Below are positions 42,862-51,283 of a stretch of 64,000 bases of DNA, in pieces. The DNA lies in the NCBI GenBank assembly GCA_964650965.1, contig CAZYYO010000001.1:1-64000 (forward strand), in the 5' to 3' direction. The first letter of the stretch is position 1. The number at the start of each line of letters is the position of its first letter. A program made the translations under genes and the position numbers. A model generated the notes under the pieces. That model did not search any database. It saw only the letters and a list, made by a program, of their open reading frames with translations, and had not been told where the DNA came from. The stretch comes from CAZYYO01 sp964650965. Its GTDB lineage: Bacteria; Bacillota; Clostridia; Lachnospirales; Lachnospiraceae.

Positions 42862-43874
42862 GATAAACTCCTGTTTGCAAGCTGAATGTAAGGCATAAGG
42901 TTTGCCATTACTTCATCAAATTGTTGGAAATTCAGTGACTGAGGACCATCAGAAAGTGCATGAGCAGGGTCATTGTGTACCTCAATCATTAATCCATCAG
43001 CTCCACAGGCTACAGCAGCCTTTGCCAACGGTTCTACATATTGTCTTACCCCGGTAGCATGGCTTGGATCTACAATAACCGGAAGATGGGTGCGTTCCTT
43101 TAATACACATACAGCACTAAGGTCCAAGGTGTTTCTGGTAGCTGTTTCGTAGGTTCGAATTCCCCGTTCACATAATGCAACCCGCTGGTTACCGGATGCC
43201 ATAATGTATTCTGCAGCATTTAACCACTCGTCTATTGTAGCACATAAACCTCGTTTTAGTAGAACCGGAAGGTTAGATTTTCCAACTTCCTTTAATAATT
43301 CAAAGTTTTGCATATTTCTGGCTCCGATTTGAAGCATATCTACATATTTTACCGCAGAATTTACAGCATGGGCACTGGTTACTTCACATATGGTTGCAAG
43401 TCCCGTTTCCTCAGAAGCTGCCTTCATATAACGAAGACCTTCATCCTCTAATCCCTGGAAGGAATAGGGGGATGTTCTTGGCTTAAAGGCACCACCACGA
43501 AGAATGGTAGCACCACTTTTTTTCACAGCACGAGCGATGCACATCAGCTGTTCTTCTGATTCTACAGCACATGGTCCTGACATAATGGTCATAGTATCTT
43601 TTCCAATAATCGTGTCTTTTACATGAAAGCTGGAAGCGGCTGGATGAAATTTCCGATTTGCCAGCTTATAGCTTTCTGTTACAGGAATTACCTTATCTAC
43701 AATAGGGTTGGCCTGCAGATGCTCTAAATCAATACGGGATTTGTCTCCTACGATACCTACGATGGTTACTTCTTCTCCCTGGGAAATGTGTGTTTTTAAT
43801 CCATAAGATTCTACTTCATTTACAATAGAAGTTAAATGGTCTGCATTTGCTTCTGGCTTTAATACTAATATCAT
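42858..43874 (-). CDS. aroF: 3-deoxy-7-phosphoheptulonate synthase (type I-beta)
   Basis: First step of aromatic amino acid synthesis, condensing PEP and erythrose-4-phosphate. The 338-residue product has an N-terminal ferredoxin-like regulatory domain (about 1-70) and the barrel with SGPCAVESEEQ, GAFKPRTSPYSFQG, the metal Cys region, and VDPSHATG. Operon leader; a gene pair with tyrA and aroA makes three steps of the path to tyrosine. GAGGT precedes the ATG. Confidence 0.96.
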   Translation of the reverse strand: MILVLKPEANADHLTSIVNEVESYGLKTHISQGEEVTIVGIVGDKSRIDLEHLQANPIVDKVIPVTESYKLANRKFHPAASSFHVKDTIIGKDTMTIMSGPCAVESEEQLMCIARAVKKSGATILRGGAFKPRTSPYSFQGLEDEGLRYMKAASEETGLATICEVTSAHAVNSAVKYVDMLQIGARNMQNFELLKEVGKSNLPVLLKRGLCATIDEWLNAAEYIMASGNQRVALCERGIRTYETATRNTLDLSAVCVLKERTHLPVIVDPSHATGVRQYVEPLAKAAVACGADGLMIEVHNDPAHALSDGPQSLNFQQFDEVMANLMPYIQLANRSLS

Positions 43875-43904
43875 GTTTGTTTACCTCATTCATTTGTTTT
43901 CTAT

Positions 43905-43933
43905 ATCTTAATCATTCTCCCAAGAAAAGTCAA
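43905..43933 (-). promoter_or_regulatory. Promoter for aroF-tyrA-aroA
   Basis: On the minus strand TTGACT (43933-43928), 17-nt spacer, TAAGAT (43910-43905), pointing into aroF. The divergent EF-G-like promoter is about 120 nt away. Confidence 0.7.
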
Positions 43934-44056
43934 TGCTTTAACGCATAAACGTGAAAAAGTATTTTAAAATCTGTTGTAATTGTTTAAATATTTCAAGAAG
44001 TTTCTACAAATTAATCAGATAATAAATGATAAATATAATAAAATGACACACTTTAC

Positions 44057-44085
44057 TTGTAAATACATGAAATATTTAGTAAAAT
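44057..44085 (+). promoter_or_regulatory. Promoter for the EF-G-like gene
   Basis: TTGTAA (44057-44062), 17-nt spacer, TAAAAT (44080-44085). Confidence 0.65.
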
Positions 44086-44120
44086 AGTTCTATCAAATAA
44101 ACAGCATTGGGGGAATGCAT

Positions 44121-46211
44121 ATGAACGTGTATACAACGGACAAGATTAGAAACATTGTATTATTGGGACATGGTGGATGTGGAAAGACCAGCTTGGCAGA
44201 GTCTATGGCTTACCTGGCTAATATTACCAAGAAACCAGGAAGAGTTGATGATGGAAATACCATTAGTGATTATGACAAGCAGGAGATTAAGAGAAAATTT
44301 TCCATTCAGACATCCTTGATTCCCATTCCTTGGGAAGATGTGAAAATTAATGTATTGGATACACCAGGATATTTTGATTTTGTTGGAGAAGTAGAAGAAG
44401 CTGTCAGTGTGGCAGATGGTGCCATTATTGTTGTATCAGGTAAAAATGGAATCGAAGTGGGAACCAAGAAGGCATGGGATTTATGTGAGAAATATCATAT
44501 TCCAAGAATGTTTTTTGTTACTGAAATGGATATTGATGATGCAAGCTTTCGTCAGGTAGTGGAGGATCTTCAGAGTCTATATGGTAAGAAAATAGCACCA
44601 TTTCATCTTCCTATCCGTGAAAATGAGCATTTTGTTGGATATATTAATGTAGTATCGAATTCTGCAAATCGATGGACCAATGAGGGAGAGGTTGTACCCT
44701 GTGAGATTCCGGATTATTCCATGGATAATCTGGGTATTTGCTCGGAAGCATTAATGGAAGCTGTGGCAGAAACCAGTGAAACCTTTATGGACCGTTATTT
44801 TAATGGAGATACCTTCTCAGAGGATGAGATTCGGCAGGCATTAAGAACGAACATTGATGATGGAAGCATTGTTCCTGTTTCTATGGGAAGTAATGTATTA
44901 GTGCAAGGAATCTATACCTTATTAGATGATATTAATAAGTATTTCCCAAGTCCGGAGAAGCGTGCATGTACTGGAATCAATGCCAAGAGTAACGAAGTAT
45001 TTCAGGCAGATTATGATTTCGCAAAACCAAAATCCGCTTATGTATTTAAGACCATTGTAGATCCCTTTGTTGGAAAATATTCTCTGATTAAGGTAAATTC
45101 CGGTGTTATTAAAACAGATGATGTGTTATTTAATCAGCATAAGGATGTTGAGGAGAAGATTGGTAAGCTCTATGTGCTTCGAGGAAATAAGGCGGAAGAA
45201 GTAAAGGAGCTTCATGCCGGGGATATTGGTGCATTAAGCAAGCTTTCTAAGGTGACTACTACAGATACCTTATCCACCAAAGCCAATCCAATTTTATATA
45301 TCCGAACAGCTATTTCTACCCCATATACCTGCATGAGATATAAGGCGGTTAATAAGGGAGACGAAGATAAAATCTCCCAGGCACTTCAGAAAATCATGAT
45401 GGAAGACCTTACCATTAAAGTAGAAAATGACAGTGAAAATGGTCAGTCCTTAATTTATGGAATTGGAGATCAGCATCTGGATGTTACAGCAGATAAGCTG
45501 CGGGACCGCTTTAAGGTAGATATTACCCTGTCAAAGCCTAAGGTAGCATTTCGAGAAACCATATTAAAATCTTCTGATGTGGAATACAAATATAAAAAAC
45601 AGTCTGGAGGACATGGACAGTATGGACATGTTAAGATGATTTTTGAACCCTCAGGCGATTTGAATTCCCCCTATTTGTTTGAGCAGGTGGTTGTTGGAGG
45701 TGCTGTACCTAAGAATTTCTTCCCTGCAGTAGAAAAGGGAGTGGCAGAAGGAGTGAAAGCAGGACCTTTGGCTGCATATCCGGTGGTTGGTATTAAGGCA
45801 AAGCTGTATGATGGTTCCTATCATGCAGTGGATTCTTCAGAAATGGCCTTTAAGGTTGCTGCCAAGCAGGCGTTGAAGCAGGGGCTATTGGAGGCTTCGC
45901 CAATTTTATTGGAACCAATCGCAACGTTAAAGGTTATCGTTCCTGATGCATATACAGGCGACGTTATGGGAGATTTGAATAAACGAAGAAGTCGAGTGAT
46001 TGGTATGAATCCAACGGAAAATGGACTTCAGGAAATTGTTTCGGAGGTCCCATATAAGGAGCTGTTTGGTTATGGAACAAATCTTCGTTCTATGACAGGA
46101 GGCTATGGAGAATTCTCCTATTCCTTCTTAAAATATGAACAGGCACCTTACGATATTCAGCAAAGGGAAATTGAAGAGAGAGCGCATAAGCTTGAGAATG
46201 ATGAAATCTAA
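44121..46211 (+). CDS. Elongation factor G paralogue with divergent G motifs
   Basis: 696-residue EF-G-like translational GTPase with the domain order of EF-G (G domain, II, III, IV, V; domain IV motif GGHGQYGHV). G1 is GHGGCGKTS (16-24). Switch II is DTPGYFDF (80-87), with Tyr where canonical EF-G has the catalytic His, and G4 is TEMD (134-137) instead of NKxD. It is therefore probably not the housekeeping fusA, which normally lies in the rpsL-rpsG operon. A role in ribosome recycling, stress or specialised translocation is possible. GGGGGA suits the ATG at 44121 over that at 44115. Confidence 0.85.
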   Translation: MNVYTTDKIRNIVLLGHGGCGKTSLAESMAYLANITKKPGRVDDGNTISDYDKQEIKRKFSIQTSLIPIPWEDVKINVLDTPGYFDFVGEVEEAVSVADGAIIVVSGKNGIEVGTKKAWDLCEKYHIPRMFFVTEMDIDDASFRQVVEDLQSLYGKKIAPFHLPIRENEHFVGYINVVSNSANRWTNEGEVVPCEIPDYSMDNLGICSEALMEAVAETSETFMDRYFNGDTFSEDEIRQALRTNIDDGSIVPVSMGSNVLVQGIYTLLDDINKYFPSPEKRACTGINAKSNEVFQADYDFAKPKSAYVFKTIVDPFVGKYSLIKVNSGVIKTDDVLFNQHKDVEEKIGKLYVLRGNKAEEVKELHAGDIGALSKLSKVTTTDTLSTKANPILYIRTAISTPYTCMRYKAVNKGDEDKISQALQKIMMEDLTIKVENDSENGQSLIYGIGDQHLDVTADKLRDRFKVDITLSKPKVAFRETILKSSDVEYKYKKQSGGHGQYGHVKMIFEPSGDLNSPYLFEQVVVGGAVPKNFFPAVEKGVAEGVKAGPLAAYPVVGIKAKLYDGSYHAVDSSEMAFKVAAKQALKQGLLEASPILLEPIATLKVIVPDAYTGDVMGDLNKRRSRVIGMNPTENGLQEIVSEVPYKELFGYGTNLRSMTGGYGEFSYSFLKYEQAPYDIQQREIEERAHKLENDEI

Positions 46212-46221
46212 ATGAATTTAA

Positions 46222-46253
46222 AAACATCCCGCATATTTGCGGGGTGTTTTTTT
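46222..46253 (+). terminator. Intrinsic terminator after the EF-G-like gene
   Basis: AAACATCCCGCA (46222-46233) and TGCGGGGTGTTT (46238-46249) around a TATT loop, with one G-U, followed by a T run. Confidence 0.93.
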
Positions 46254-46266
46254 ATACTATAGTATT

Positions 46267-47532
46267 ATGAAGAAAATTAGATGCGCAATATTCCTGGGGA
46301 TCATTTTTTCGATTATACTGTATGGCTTTTGTATACATGATTATAATAACAGTAAGACGGTAGATTCTGTATCCAGTAATCAGGAGGAAAAACAATATAC
46401 CATTATATATGATTTACAGGGAGGAAATAATTCAATCTTAAACCCAGAATCCTTTATCAGCAGCCAGCTGCCATTGAAATTGGAAAATCCACAAAAAGAC
46501 GGATATCATTTCAGCGGTTGGATTCAGGATACAAAAAACGATGCTGTGATTTGGAAAATAACAGCGTCAAAAGATTACCACCTAAAAGCCAAATGGACCA
46601 GGGTGATTTCTAGTCTAGACAGTGTGGAAACATATCCTTATAAGAGTTCTTATTTTCAAGAGGAAATTCCTCTGAATCAGTTGAATTATCATTTTATATA
46701 TTCTCTAGATGTTCCTGGAAATCCTAAAACGAAATGGAAGGATTATCGCAATCGTATGATAGATTCAACCAATCAATGTCCCCAGGGGATTTGTATTGTG
46801 GATGAATATATTGTTATTACCAGCTATGGGATTGATACGGATGCATTGGGAACCATGGCATTTTATCGAATGTCTACCGGAGAGCATGTGAAAACTTTTG
46901 GGATGGATTCTAGGAGTCATTTGGGAGGAATCGCATTTGATGGAAAAAATTTATGGATATGTAATTCCAATAATCATGAGCTGGAAAGAATTAGTTTGTC
47001 TTTTTTGAAGAAAATAATATCTGTTTCCAGTCAAAATTTTATTGATATTTCAGATTGCTTTGATCGGTATCCAGTTGACACGATTCCATCCTGTATCTGC
47101 TACTATCATGGAAAGTTATATGTAGGAAGTCATCGAATTCTTACCACTGGTTATGCGTATGAATATGCTTATCAGGAACAGAAAAATTGTCTGGTATATG
47201 AAAATAAATATAGGATTCCTGCAAAAACGCAGGGGATTTTTGTAAATGATAAAGACCAAATCTATGTAAGTTCCTCTTATGGAAGAACCAGGGCTTCCCA
47301 TTTATATTTGTTTGATTCTTTTCGACAGATGGATGCCTCTCCCAAAAATCCAAATGCAATCATCCAAATGCCGCCGGGAGCGGAGGGGGGGTATGTATTT
47401 CAGGGATTCATCTATTTATTATTTGAAACCGCCTGCTCAAAATATTATGAAGGAAGTGATGGAGGTGGAAATTGTCCTTATCCTATCGATAAAGTCCTGG
47501 TAATTAACGAAGAATCCATATTCTTTGACTAA
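46267..47532 (+). CDS. Exported InlB-repeat/propeller-like protein of unknown function
   Basis: 421-residue protein beginning MKKIRCAIFLGIIFSIILYG, an N-terminal membrane or signal segment. Residues about 42-110 match the InlB B-repeat (Listeria_Bacteroides) pattern, YTIIYDLQGGN to GYHFSGWIQD and HLKAKW. The rest, about 130-420, has recurring strand units such as GICIVDEYIVITSYG, GGIAFDGKNLWICNSN and GIFVNDKDQIYVSS that suggest a beta-propeller. There is no Shine-Dalgarno between the preceding terminator and the ATG. No LPXTG motif is seen. A start at TTG 46237 would lie inside the terminator. Confidence 0.7.
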   Translation: MKKIRCAIFLGIIFSIILYGFCIHDYNNSKTVDSVSSNQEEKQYTIIYDLQGGNNSILNPESFISSQLPLKLENPQKDGYHFSGWIQDTKNDAVIWKITASKDYHLKAKWTRVISSLDSVETYPYKSSYFQEEIPLNQLNYHFIYSLDVPGNPKTKWKDYRNRMIDSTNQCPQGICIVDEYIVITSYGIDTDALGTMAFYRMSTGEHVKTFGMDSRSHLGGIAFDGKNLWICNSNNHELERISLSFLKKIISVSSQNFIDISDCFDRYPVDTIPSCICYYHGKLYVGSHRILTTGYAYEYAYQEQKNCLVYENKYRIPAKTQGIFVNDKDQIYVSSSYGRTRASHLYLFDSFRQMDASPKNPNAIIQMPPGAEGGYVFQGFIYLLFETACSKYYEGSDGGGNCPYPIDKVLVINEESIFFD

Positions 47533-47538
47533 CATTTC

Positions 47539-47566
47539 TTGACAAATCTCTTCCATGTGTTAGAAT
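47539..47566 (+). promoter_or_regulatory. Promoter for leuS
   Basis: TTGACA (47539-47544), 16-nt spacer, TAGAAT (47561-47566). The leader is only about 30 nt, so no T-box can be present. Confidence 0.7.
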
Positions 47567-47603
47567 TTTAACGTATGGCAATTAGCCTTAGGAGGAGAAA
47601 GAA

Positions 47604-50015
47604 ATGGCAGTACCTTATAATCACAAGGCCGTTGAAAAAAAATGGCGTAAAGTATGGGAAGAGCATCCCATTAATGTAAATGAAGAAAATAAAGAAAAAT
47701 ATTATTGTCTTGATATGTTCCCATATCCATCAGGAAATGGCTTACATGTAGGACATTGGAGAGGCTACGTTATTTCTGATGTGTGGAGCCGCTATAAATT
47801 AATGCATGGATATTATGTGATTCATCCTATGGGATGGGACGCTTTTGGACTTCCTGCAGAGAATTATGCAATTAAGATGGGCGTACATCCTGCAATTTCT
47901 ACCGCAGATAATGTGTCTAATATTAAGCGTCAGATTAATGAAATTGCCGCTATTTATGACTGGGATATGGAAGTAAATACCACAGACCCAGAATTTTATA
48001 AATGGACCCAGTGGATTTTTGTAAAGATGTTTAAGGCAGGTCTTGCATATGAGAAGGAGATGCCAATTAACTGGTGCCCATCCTGTAAGACAGGTCTTGC
48101 AAATGAAGAAGTGGTGAATGGCAAATGTGAGCGTTGTGGTGCTGATGTTACGAAGAAGAATCTAAAGCAGTGGATGCTTAAAATCACTGCATACGCAGAC
48201 AGATTGTTAGATGATTTAGATAAACTGGATTGGCCTGAGAAGGTTAAGAAAATGCAGACCGACTGGATTGGTAAGAGCTACGGTGCCGAGGTTGATTTTA
48301 AGGTAGAGAATTCAGAGGATACCATTACTGTATACACCACCAGACCAGACACACTTCATGGAGCAACCTTCATGGTGCTGGCTCCGGAGCATGAAATGGC
48401 TAAGAAGCTTGCTACATCAGAGCAAAAGGATGCCGTGGAGGATTATATCTATCAGACCTCCCTTCGTTCCTCTGTAGATCGTCTGCAGGGCAAGGAGAAG
48501 ACCGGTGTATTTACCGGAAGCTATGCCATTAATCCATTAAATGGTGCTAAGGTACCAATCTGGTTATCTGATTATGTATTATGCGATTATGGAACAGGTG
48601 CCATTATGTGTGTTCCGGCTCATGATGACCGAGATTTTGAGTTTGCAACCAAGTTTCATATTCCAATTATCCAGGTAATTGCCAAGGATGGAAAAGAAAT
48701 TGAAAATATGACAGAAGCCTATACAGATGCTTCCGGTACTATGATTAATTCTGGTGACTGGAATGGCATGGAGTCTTCTGTATTAAAGAAGGAAGCTCCA
48801 TTAATGATTGAAAAGCTTGGTTTTGGAAGAAAAACCGCCAACTACAAGCTTCGTGACTGGGTATTCTCACGCCAGCGTTATTGGGGAGAACCAATTCCAA
48901 TTATTCACTGTCCTGATTGCGGAGCCGTTCCGGTACCGGAGGATCAGCTGCCATTGTTGCTTCCTCAGGTGGAATCCTATCAGCCAACAGGAACAGGAGA
49001 ATCACCATTAGCTGATATTACAGACTGGGTAAATACCACATGTCCATGCTGTGGTAAACCAGCGAAGCGAGAAACCAATACCATGCCTCAGTGGGCAGGT
49101 TCTTCCTGGTATTTCCTTCGTTACGTAGATAACAAGAATACGGAAGAATTAGTTTCCAGAGAGAAGGCAGATAAATATTTACCAGTAGATATGTATATTG
49201 GTGGTGTTGAGCATGCCGTGCTTCACCTTCTGTATTCCAGATTCTATACCAAATTCTTAAATGATATTGGTGTTATTGATTTTGACGAACCATTTAAGAA
49301 GCTGTTTAATCAGGGAATGATTACCGGTAAGAATGGTATTAAGATGAGTAAATCCAAGGGAAATGTAGTTTCTCCAGATGATTTGGTAAGGGATTATGGC
49401 TGTGATGCTTTAAGATTATATGAATTATTTGTTGGACCTCCAGAGTTAGATTCTGAATGGGATGATCGTGGTATTGACGGAGTCTATCGTTTTATTACCA
49501 GATTCTGGAATCTTGTTTTAGATCAAAAGGATGGAAATGTTGCTCCAACCAAGGATTTAATTAAGGTTCGTCATCGTATGATTCATGATATTACCACCAG
49601 ATTAGAGAGCTTTAGCTTAAATACGGTTATTTCAGGTTTTATGGAATACAATAACAAGCTGATTGAGCTGTCTAAGAAGGGCGGAGTTGATAAGGAGACC
49701 TTAGAAACCTTCGTAATTCTTCTTGCTCCATTTGCACCTCATATTTCAGAGGAATTATATCAGGCATTAGGACATGACACCTCTGTATTTAAGGCACAGT
49801 GGCCAAAAGCTGATGCCAAGGCAATGGAAGATGATGAGGTTGAAATCGCAGTTCAAATCAACGGCAAAACCAAAGCAGTTGTTTCTATTGCCAAAGACAT
49901 GAGTAAGGAAGATGCAATTGCGGCAGGAAAGGATGCTTTAGGAGATAAGCTTTCTGGTAATGTTGTAAAGGAAATTTATGTTCCGGGACGCATTATAAAT
50001 ATTGTTATGAAATAA
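47604..50015 (+). CDS. leuS: Leucyl-tRNA synthetase
   Basis: 803-residue class I synthetase. It has the HIGH-type motif within GLHVGHWRGY, a zinc-binding insert with CPSCKTG and CERCG, the editing (CP1) domain with TTRPDTLHG, and KMSKSKGNV. The length is normal and AGGAGGAG precedes the ATG. Ends with a strong terminator; unlike thrS, it has no T-box. Confidence 0.98.
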   Translation: MAVPYNHKAVEKKWRKVWEEHPINVNEENKEKYYCLDMFPYPSGNGLHVGHWRGYVISDVWSRYKLMHGYYVIHPMGWDAFGLPAENYAIKMGVHPAISTADNVSNIKRQINEIAAIYDWDMEVNTTDPEFYKWTQWIFVKMFKAGLAYEKEMPINWCPSCKTGLANEEVVNGKCERCGADVTKKNLKQWMLKITAYADRLLDDLDKLDWPEKVKKMQTDWIGKSYGAEVDFKVENSEDTITVYTTRPDTLHGATFMVLAPEHEMAKKLATSEQKDAVEDYIYQTSLRSSVDRLQGKEKTGVFTGSYAINPLNGAKVPIWLSDYVLCDYGTGAIMCVPAHDDRDFEFATKFHIPIIQVIAKDGKEIENMTEAYTDASGTMINSGDWNGMESSVLKKEAPLMIEKLGFGRKTANYKLRDWVFSRQRYWGEPIPIIHCPDCGAVPVPEDQLPLLLPQVESYQPTGTGESPLADITDWVNTTCPCCGKPAKRETNTMPQWAGSSWYFLRYVDNKNTEELVSREKADKYLPVDMYIGGVEHAVLHLLYSRFYTKFLNDIGVIDFDEPFKKLFNQGMITGKNGIKMSKSKGNVVSPDDLVRDYGCDALRLYELFVGPPELDSEWDDRGIDGVYRFITRFWNLVLDQKDGNVAPTKDLIKVRHRMIHDITTRLESFSLNTVISGFMEYNNKLIELSKKGGVDKETLETFVILLAPFAPHISEELYQALGHDTSVFKAQWPKADAKAMEDDEVEIAVQINGKTKAVVSIAKDMSKEDAIAAGKDALGDKLSGNVVKEIYVPGRIINIVMK

Positions 50016-50017
50016 GG

Positions 50018-50055
50018 AAAAACGACTGGTCCATTGAAAGACCAGTCGTTTTTTT
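50018..50055. terminator. Bidirectional terminator between leuS and the minus-strand pair
   Basis: AAAAACGACTGGTC (50018-50031) and GACCAGTCGTTTTT (50040-50053) around an 8-nt loop, with T runs on both strands. The stop codon of the convergent gene lies directly at its edge. Confidence 0.94.
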
Positions 50056-50349
50056 CTATCTTCGGGGACGAAAGGTACTCATAAGTCGCATAATTCGATC
50101 TACCTTGGCCTGTTCCTCTGGGGGCATTTCCTGTTTTAATATTTCTATTAATACATTTGTTTCATCATTAGAGAAGGTAAACCCTTGCGTTTTGGCCATG
50201 GAAGCAGCATTAGACAGCTGCTTTGCCATATCATTTGCATTGTTGCTATGGTTCGTTGCGGCAAATTCCATTAGAAATTCCAGTTTATCGTTTGGTATTC
50301 CCGACAGTTTGGGGTTGTTTTTCAAAAAATCATAATTCATAAGCCTCAT
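50056..50349 (-). CDS. Small helical protein, paralogous partner B
   Basis: 97-residue, predicted all-helical protein with no signal peptide. The C-terminal segment ILKQEMPPEEQAKVDRIMRL resembles the end of the upstream neighbour. It overlaps the 50346-50672 gene by 4 nt (ATGA), so they are translationally coupled. An internal ATG at 50340 (MNYDFLKN) is another possible start. I do not recognise the family; the terminator at 50018 serves this pair on the minus strand. Confidence 0.7.
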   Translation of the reverse strand: MRLMNYDFLKNNPKLSGIPNDKLEFLMEFAATNHSNNANDMAKQLSNAASMAKTQGFTFSNDETNVLIEILKQEMPPEEQAKVDRIMRLMSTFRPRR

Positions 50350-50672
50350 GAAGGGAAGAATACATCATAAGTGGCAATCAGCTGCAGGACATTTAATACG
50401 GAATCTAATTGTGTTTGTTCCTGTGGTGAACTGATTTCCCGAATTGCCTGCAGCATTTCAATGGAATTATCGTATCCAGTTTCAGCAGCACATATTTGCA
50501 TAGAATTTTCAGGATTATCAAAGAATTCGATGGTTTTTTGCATTTGAAAATAGGAAATCATCATGGAAATAGATTTCTGAGCGGATGGGGCAAGAAAAGG
50601 CAGTGCTGTTTTTAAGATTTGAATTTCCTTGCTCTGCAGTCGACTATCATACAGTGATGGCATTTCTTCCAT
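50346..50672 (-). CDS. Small helical protein, paralogous partner A
   Basis: 108-residue, predicted all-helical protein, with SAQKSISMMISYFQMQKTIE near the middle and a C-terminal REISSPQEQTQLDSVLNVLQ that parallels the end of partner B (helix, P-x-E-Q, D, Leu-rich helix). The ATG is preceded by AAAAAAGGA on the minus strand. First gene of a two-gene minus-strand operon. Function unknown. Confidence 0.7.
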   Translation of the reverse strand: MEEMPSLYDSRLQSKEIQILKTALPFLAPSAQKSISMMISYFQMQKTIEFFDNPENSMQICAAETGYDNSIEMLQAIREISSPQEQTQLDSVLNVLQLIATYDVFFPS

Positions 50673-50747
50673 AAAAAATCCTTTTTTCTTATTCTATGAT
50701 AGAAAACAATCATTCATAACCGCATATATTAGTAGAAAAGGAATCCT

Positions 50748-50864
50748 ATGAATCGAATTATTGTAGATGGAAATAAGGTTTATGAAATAGATGAAGAATG
50801 CTTAAAGAAAAAAGAAGAACAGCGAAAGGATGAGCAAAAATCTACAGAGCATAAAGAAAAATAA
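50748..50864 (+). CDS. Small 38-aa charged protein
   Basis: A short open frame: MNRIIVDGNKVYEIDEEC followed by a Lys/Glu-rich tail of about 20 residues. It is supported by AAAAGGA at 50736-50742, five nt before the ATG, and by a terminator directly after it (50871-50901). Divergent from the helical pair. No family is recognised. The short length keeps the confidence moderate. Confidence 0.6.
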   Translation: MNRIIVDGNKVYEIDEECLKKKEEQRKDEQKSTEHKEK

Positions 50865-50870
50865 ATACAG

Positions 50871-50901
50871 AAAATAAGCGCCCAGAGGACGCTTATTTTT
50901 T
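50871..50901. terminator. Bidirectional terminator after the small gene
   Basis: AAAATAAGCG (50871-50880) and CGCTTATTTT (50890-50899), 9-nt loop, T run. On the minus strand it lies just past the Cys-rich gene. Confidence 0.85.
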
Positions 50902-50927
50902 CGGGCTGACACATGTGTGGTATGTTG

Positions 50928-51134
50928 TTAGAATAATCCACCATTGCATCCATTGCCGCAGCAAAGAAGCAGGAGAATAATCCAGATACAGCTGCTGTCG
51001 TTTCCGCCACAACCGCTGGATAATGGAGAAGAACCATTTCCATTACACAGGCAAAGAAGGAGAATAATCCAGATAATGGAATTACATCCATTGTCTCCGC
51101 TACATCCACAATTTGTTGCTACTAAGTCACTCAT
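50928..51134 (-). CDS. Cysteine-rich tandem-repeat small protein (chorion-class HCB-like)
   Basis: 68-residue protein: MSDLVATNCGCSGDNGC, then two hydrophobic cores, SIIWIILLLCLC and SCIWIILLLLCC, each flanked by Gly/Asn/Cys-rich segments (CGCSGDNGC, GNGCNGG). The two halves are clear tandem duplicates. Proteins of this type are annotated in Lachnospiraceae as chorion-class high-cysteine proteins; I recall similar short cysteine-rich proteins in spore-related settings, but that is inference. TGGAGGC lies 5-6 nt upstream of the ATG at 51134. A longer start at 51149 lacks a site. Confidence 0.8.
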   Translation of the reverse strand: MSDLVATNCGCSGDNGCNSIIWIILLLCLCNGNGSSPLSSGCGGNDSSCIWIILLLLCCGNGCNGGLF

Positions 51135-51162
51135 TGTATGCCTCCACATCTATTTTACAATG

Positions 51163-51182
51163 TTATCTTATGTAAAAGATAA
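51163..51182. repeat. Short inverted repeat upstream of the Cys-rich gene
   Basis: TTATCTT (51163-51169) and AAGATAA (51176-51182), spaced by 6 nt. It lies 28-49 nt before the ribosome binding site of the minus-strand gene. Could be an operator or leader hairpin. Confidence 0.4.
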
Positions 51183-51209
51183 AAAAAGGTTCCCACTTAC
51201 ATTGTGATA

Positions 51210-51238
51210 CTTTACCATAATTCATAATTTTGTTATAA
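51210..51238 (+). promoter_or_regulatory. Promoter for the receiver-domain gene
   Basis: TTTACC (51210-51215), 17-nt spacer, TATAAT (51233-51238). Confidence 0.65.
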
Positions 51239-51283
51239 TTGTAACAATATACGAAAAAGAAGTTACAATGAGGAGGGCAGTCT

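Noticed and set aside
46237..46266. N-terminal extension of the InlB-repeat protein starting at TTG 46237
   Set aside because: It would be translated from within the terminator stem of the preceding gene, and the extension has no site.
47533..47603. T-box before leuS
   Set aside because: Leader after the -10 is about 35 nt; no T-box core present.
50780..51109. Minus-strand open frame of 109 codons overlapping the Cys-rich gene
   Set aside because: It is the shifted frame of the Cys-rich repeat gene and covers the 38-aa gene and the terminator; no ribosome binding site.
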